Source: an uncultured Dyadobacter sp. (GTDB lineage Bacteria; Bacteroidota; Bacteroidia; Cytophagales; Spirosomataceae). Taken from it: a DNA stretch of 64,000 nucleotides. Positions 60,660 through 64,000 of this stretch are shown here, piece by piece. Positions within the stretch are counted from its first letter, which is position 1. Each line of letters starts with the position of its first letter. The stretch is from NCBI RefSeq assembly GCF_946482605.1, contig NZ_CAMLSE010000002.1, forward strand, positions 434,001 to 498,000, in the 5' to 3' direction. The notes under the pieces are model-generated. The model made no database searches, was not told where the DNA came from, and worked only from the letters and a program-made list of their open reading frames with translations. A program made the position numbers and the translations under genes.

Positions 60660-61931
60660 ATGATTTCCTCTGCCAGGGCTGAAATAATTACTATCGGTGA
60701 CGAGATCCTTTTCGGACAGATCGTCGACACCAACACCCAATGGATTGGCACACAACTTACTGACATAGGCATCCGACCTGTAAGGAAAACGTCTGTCGGC
60801 GACACCAGGCCGGATATCCTGGACGCATTCCACCAGGCGAGCCAGCGTGTAAACATCGTCATCGTCACCGGTGGGCTCGGACCTACCCGTGACGACATTA
60901 CGAAACACACATTCTGCGAGTATTTCGGTACCGAACTGGAAATCAACCAGGATGCGCTTGCATTGGTGACCGAGTTTTTTGCCAAACGCGGCCGCGCAAT
61001 GACCGAGTTGAATATCCAGCAGGCCGCACTCCCCAAAAATTGTACCTACATTCCCAACCTTTGGGGAACAGCTCCTGGAATGTGGTTTGAAAAGGACGAG
61101 GTGATCTACGTGTCGTTGCCCGGCGTTCCCTATGAAATGAAGAGCCTGATGGAGTTCGAAATACTCCCCAGGTTGAAAGCACGGTTTTCGACCCAGATTA
61201 TTCAACATAAATCCATCCGGACGATAGGTATCGGCGAATCTTTCCTTGCCGAAAAAATCACTGGGTGGGAAGACGCCCTTCCTGATCACATCAGGCTGGC
61301 CTACCTCCCGCATTTCGGTCAGGTTAAACTGAGGCTCACCGCCACGGGAACCGATCAGACAGCGATTGAACGAGACCTGTCGGAACAAGTAGCATCCGTG
61401 TTACCGCTCATCGAAGAATATGTATTTGGCTATGATTCTGATGAACTGGAAACCGTCATCGGGACATTACTCATCAATGGTAATTCAACCGTCGCGACCG
61501 CAGAAAGCTGCACGGGGGGATACATAGCCAATCAGATCACGAGCATTCCGGGTTCTTCGCGCTACTATGAAGGATCTGTGGTCAGTTACAGCAATGAAGT
61601 AAAAAAGCATGTCTTGGGCGTGTCCGGTGAGACGTTAGCAGCCTATGGCGCCGTGAGCGAGCAAACGGCCCGGGAGATGGCGGAAGGTGCCCGCAGGTTA
61701 TTGAATACGACGTTTGCGATTTCCACAACCGGCATTGCGGGGCCCGATGGCGGCACACCCGAGAAGCCTGTCGGTACAGTATGGATCGCTTGCGCGACGC
61801 CCGAGGAAACCTTTACCCAGTTGCTGACATTAAGGAACAACAGAAAAATCAATATAGAACTTACGTGTTCCTATGCACTTAATCTGCTGAGAAAAACGAT
61901 TTTAAAAACATCGCTCGCGGTAAAAGGGTAA
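60660..61931 (+). CDS. cinA: CinA-family competence/damage-inducible protein (nicotinamide mononucleotide deamidase)
   Basis: 423 residues, complete two-domain CinA. The N-terminal MoaB-like COG1058 domain (about 5-170) has EIITIGDEILFGQIVDTNTQ and IVTGGLGPTRDDITK. The C-terminal amidase domain (about 260-415) has VATAESCTGGYIANQITSIP, SRYYEGSVVSYSNEVKKHVL and STTGIAGPDGGTPEKPVGTV. Known members hydrolyse ADP-ribose and deamidate NMN for NAD recycling. The ATG at 60660 is well placed. The E2 gene follows at once. Confidence 0.94.
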   Translation: MISSARAEIITIGDEILFGQIVDTNTQWIGTQLTDIGIRPVRKTSVGDTRPDILDAFHQASQRVNIVIVTGGLGPTRDDITKHTFCEYFGTELEINQDALALVTEFFAKRGRAMTELNIQQAALPKNCTYIPNLWGTAPGMWFEKDEVIYVSLPGVPYEMKSLMEFEILPRLKARFSTQIIQHKSIRTIGIGESFLAEKITGWEDALPDHIRLAYLPHFGQVKLRLTATGTDQTAIERDLSEQVASVLPLIEEYVFGYDSDELETVIGTLLINGNSTVATAESCTGGYIANQITSIPGSSRYYEGSVVSYSNEVKKHVLGVSGETLAAYGAVSEQTAREMAEGARRLLNTTFAISTTGIAGPDGGTPEKPVGTVWIACATPEETFTQLLTLRNNRKINIELTCSYALNLLRKTILKTSLAVKG

Positions 61932-61991
61932 ATGGAGCCTGAATGGCAAGGTATCGAAAGCAGTTTTCCTTACCTTCGAAAAAACACCAAT

Positions 61992-63287
61992 ATGAAAATA
62001 GTTGAAATGGTAATGCCTCCGATGGGGGAAAGCATCATGGAATGCACCGTACTACACCTGCTTGCAGAAGAAGGTGCGAAAGTACGCATCGATGATTCCA
62101 TTCTCGAAGTCGCTACCGATAAAGTGGATACCGAAGTACCATGCCCCTACGACGGCATTCTAACGAAATGGCTTGTGAAAGTGGACGATGTGGTGCCCAT
62201 AGGCAGTGCGGTGGCACAAATAGAGGTTAGTGACGACGTCATAGGCGAAATCACAGCTCCTCCCGTGCCGGTTCTGGCAGAAGCGGAAACCGACGTGAAT
62301 TCCACCGTCGCAGGGCTTGAAAAAGACATCGAAACTGCCATCAGCAGGAACTCCGAGCCTGCCCTGGCATTTAATCATTCCAATTCAGATATCAATCCTT
62401 TTTATTCCCCGCTTGTGCTTAGCATTGCCCGGGAAGAGGAAATTTCCGAAAAGGAACTGGCCGGTATCCCAGGAACCGGACTCGAAAACCGGGTGACCAA
62501 GACCGACATCCTTTCATACATTCAGCAAAGGCGCAAAAAACCGGATAGTGTCACACCATCCACCTCGCTGAACGGTGCCAATGAGATTATTGAAATGGAC
62601 CGTATGCGGAAGATGATCTCACAGCGCATGGTCGAGTCCAAGCGCATATCCGCGCACGTAACTTCCTTTATAGAAGCGGATATGACACCGGTCGTCAACT
62701 GGCGTGAACATGTCAAAAATGATTATCGGAAAAAAACCGGGGACAGCATCACATTTACGCCCATCCTGATTGAAGCGGTCGTCAAAGCGATTAAAGATTA
62801 CCCGCTGATCAATATTTCGGTGGAGGGTGACAAAATCATCAAAAAGAAGGATATCAATATAGGAATGGCCGTCGCGCTGCCTGATGGGAACCTCATCGTG
62901 CCGGTCATCCATCACGCCGACCAGTACGACCTCCCCGGACTTGCCCGGAAAGTCAATGACCTGGCCAGACGGGCCCGTGAAAATAAGCTGAAAGCCGACG
63001 ACCTCGCGGGAGGAACCTATACAGTTTCCAATATCGGCGCTTTCGCCAATCTCATGGGAACGCCCATTATCGTGCAGCCGCAGGTAGCAATCATGGCCTT
63101 TGGTGCGATCAAGAAGAAACCAGCCGTTATCGAAACACCTCAGGGCGATCTGCTGGGCATCCGGAGTCTGATGTTCATCTCGCATTCGTATGACCACCGT
63201 GTCGTGGATGGCTCGCTGGGCGGCTTGTTCCTCAAACGTGTGAACGACTACCTGGAAAACTTCGACATCCACAGAACGCTTATCTGA
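61992..63287 (+). CDS. Dihydrolipoamide acyltransferase (2-oxoacid dehydrogenase E2)
   Basis: 431 residues from the ATG at 61992 (MKIVEMVMPPMGESIMECTV), the normal start of these proteins; an ATG at 61932 adds 20 residues with no match. Lipoyl domain (about 1-78) with the modified Lys in EVATDKVDTEVP. E1/E3-binding domain (about 135-172: SPLVLSIAREEEISEKELAG). Catalytic domain (about 205-428) ending SHSYDHRVVDGSLGGLF with the active His. It transfers acyl groups to CoA. No E1 or E3 gene is adjacent, so which 2-oxoacid complex it serves (branched-chain, or pyruvate/2-oxoglutarate) is open. Confidence 0.93.
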   Translation: MKIVEMVMPPMGESIMECTVLHLLAEEGAKVRIDDSILEVATDKVDTEVPCPYDGILTKWLVKVDDVVPIGSAVAQIEVSDDVIGEITAPPVPVLAEAETDVNSTVAGLEKDIETAISRNSEPALAFNHSNSDINPFYSPLVLSIAREEEISEKELAGIPGTGLENRVTKTDILSYIQQRRKKPDSVTPSTSLNGANEIIEMDRMRKMISQRMVESKRISAHVTSFIEADMTPVVNWREHVKNDYRKKTGDSITFTPILIEAVVKAIKDYPLINISVEGDKIIKKKDINIGMAVALPDGNLIVPVIHHADQYDLPGLARKVNDLARRARENKLKADDLAGGTYTVSNIGAFANLMGTPIIVQPQVAIMAFGAIKKKPAVIETPQGDLLGIRSLMFISHSYDHRVVDGSLGGLFLKRVNDYLENFDIHRTLI

Positions 63288-63820
63288 TGCTGAGACTTAC
63301 CCTGGACATGGACGATGTGCTGGCCAGTACCCACGAAAAGCTTGTCGACATTGTTCTGAATGATTTTTCGACTACACTGAACAAGGAAGATTTCCAATCC
63401 AGAGGTCTGCGGGAATTACTACACCCGAAGCAGCTCTCGAAGCTGCATAAGATCATGGACTCTCCCGGCTTTTTCGCAGATATCCCCGTCAAGGAAGGTG
63501 CTGCCGACACGGTTCGCACGCTTTCGAGGTATTACGAATTGTTCGTAGCGACAGCCTGTATGGAATTTCCCAATTCATTCCGCGATAAATTCGACTGGCT
63601 GAAAAGGCATTTCCCATTCATCCCATGGACGAATGTCGTTTTCTGCGGATACAAAAGCATTATCCGTTCAGATTATCTGATCGATGATCATGTGCGGAAC
63701 CTGGCTGCATTCAAAGGAAAAGGGATTCTTTTTACTGCCCCTCATAATTTAAGGGAAACCTCGTACCAGCGGGTTTCCAGCTGGACGGAAGTTGCTGAAC
63801 TATTTTTGCATCGCGTATGA
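63287..63820 (+). CDS. 5'(3')-deoxyribonucleotidase (HAD family)
   Basis: 177 residues, typical for the NT5C-type family. HAD motif I: LTLDMDDVLASTHEKL with the nucleophile Asp. The cap carries LLHPKQLSKLHKIMDSPGFF. Motif II and III regions are LFVATACMEFPNSFRDKFDW and IIRSDYLIDDHVRNLAAFKG, with the late Asp pair. It dephosphorylates deoxynucleoside monophosphates. The ATG overlaps the E2 stop (TGATG), so the genes are coupled, and the response regulator start overlaps its own stop. Confidence 0.9.
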   Translation: MLRLTLDMDDVLASTHEKLVDIVLNDFSTTLNKEDFQSRGLRELLHPKQLSKLHKIMDSPGFFADIPVKEGAADTVRTLSRYYELFVATACMEFPNSFRDKFDWLKRHFPFIPWTNVVFCGYKSIIRSDYLIDDHVRNLAAFKGKGILFTAPHNLRETSYQRVSSWTEVAELFLHRV

Positions 63821-64000
63821 AACTGTTATTGATCGAGGATGAACCTAAAACGCTGCAATCCATCCGGCAGGGATTAGAAGAAAATGGCTATGAAGTGGAC
63901 ATTGCCTATGACGGCCTGATCGGCAGACAGCTGGCCCGCAGCAATGTTTATCAGTTGATTATCAGCGACATTATCATCCCGGGCATCAATGGCATCGAAC
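63817..64000 (+). CDS. Response regulator, OmpR-like (partial)
   Basis: The first 61 codons are seen; the gene runs off the right edge. It reads MKLLLIEDEPKTLQSIRQGL, then YEVDIAYDGLIGRQLA, then LIISDIIIPGINGIE. The acidic pocket (EDE) and the phospho-acceptor Asp (SDIIIPG) are in place for a two-component receiver domain. The start overlaps the nucleotidase stop (GTATGA). An OmpR/PhoB-type DNA-binding domain and a sensor kinase gene would be expected beyond the window; that is inference. Confidence 0.88.
   Translation, partial: MKLLLIEDEPKTLQSIRQGLEENGYEVDIAYDGLIGRQLARSNVYQLIISDIIIPGINGIE

Overview
The window reads as chromosome of a Bacteroidota bacterium of the order Cytophagales, most like Dyadobacter or a close Spirosomaceae relative. 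The signs are SusC/SusD proteins, an ECF sigma/FecR pair, two C-terminal type IX secretion (T9SS) sorting domain types, GldC, a three-domain IspG, short Bacteroidota gene families (DUF6728, DUF4197) and promoters of the TTG-N19-TAnnTTTG kind. Genus is inference; no rRNA is present.

Left part (1-26 kb). A minus-strand operon encodes a mannose-family PTS (EIIA, EIIB, EIIC-EIID, EI, HPr, then the start of a probable NagB-like gene). The EIID/EI junction is broken: the EIID C-terminus and EI N-terminus are both absent. A plus-strand locus follows: secreted GH9 hydrolase, two tandem ThuA-domain proteins (the second fused to a SUMF1 domain) and an unknown secreted protein. Then come a giant subtilase with a T9SS tail, an S41 peptidase, a membrane-bound AraC regulator, a DUF3095 protein, a WG-repeat protein, an ECF42 sigma factor with its YCII-like partner, an AT-rich two-gene cassette of unknown function, a RibD/DHFR-like reductase and a CHU_C-type T9SS protein.

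Middle part (26-40 kb). An ECF sigma factor, FecR, SusC, SusD, an exported EF_0837-type amidohydrolase and a Tat-exported SelA/DgaE-like PLP enzyme with an extra beta domain look like one regulated uptake and degradation locus. The susC leader is structured and holds a plausible antisense terminator. A Gfo/Idh/MocA oxidoreductase and a tRNA-Leu(GAG) with clear promoter and terminator follow.

Right part (40-64 kb). Mostly housekeeping: deoxynucleoside kinase, TrhO, SurE, a GH3-type ligase, LysE exporter, NUDIX hydrolase, cation efflux, FolE/QueD, IspG, MmcQ, GldC, CinA, an acyltransferase E2, 5'(3')-nucleotidase and the start of a response regulator. Set into it are a GH109-like enzyme with an FucP-type transporter and a GHMP sugar kinase, and an unrecognised operon of a secreted Cys/His protein with a T9SS tail flanked by two paralogous lipoproteins. 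Two families of palindromic intergenic repeats are present.

Best candidates for something undescribed: the 53.6-56.3 kb secreted-protein/lipoprotein operon, the 22.1-23.7 kb AT-rich cassette, the periplasmic PLP enzyme of the SusCD locus, and the PTS operon with its deletion scar.
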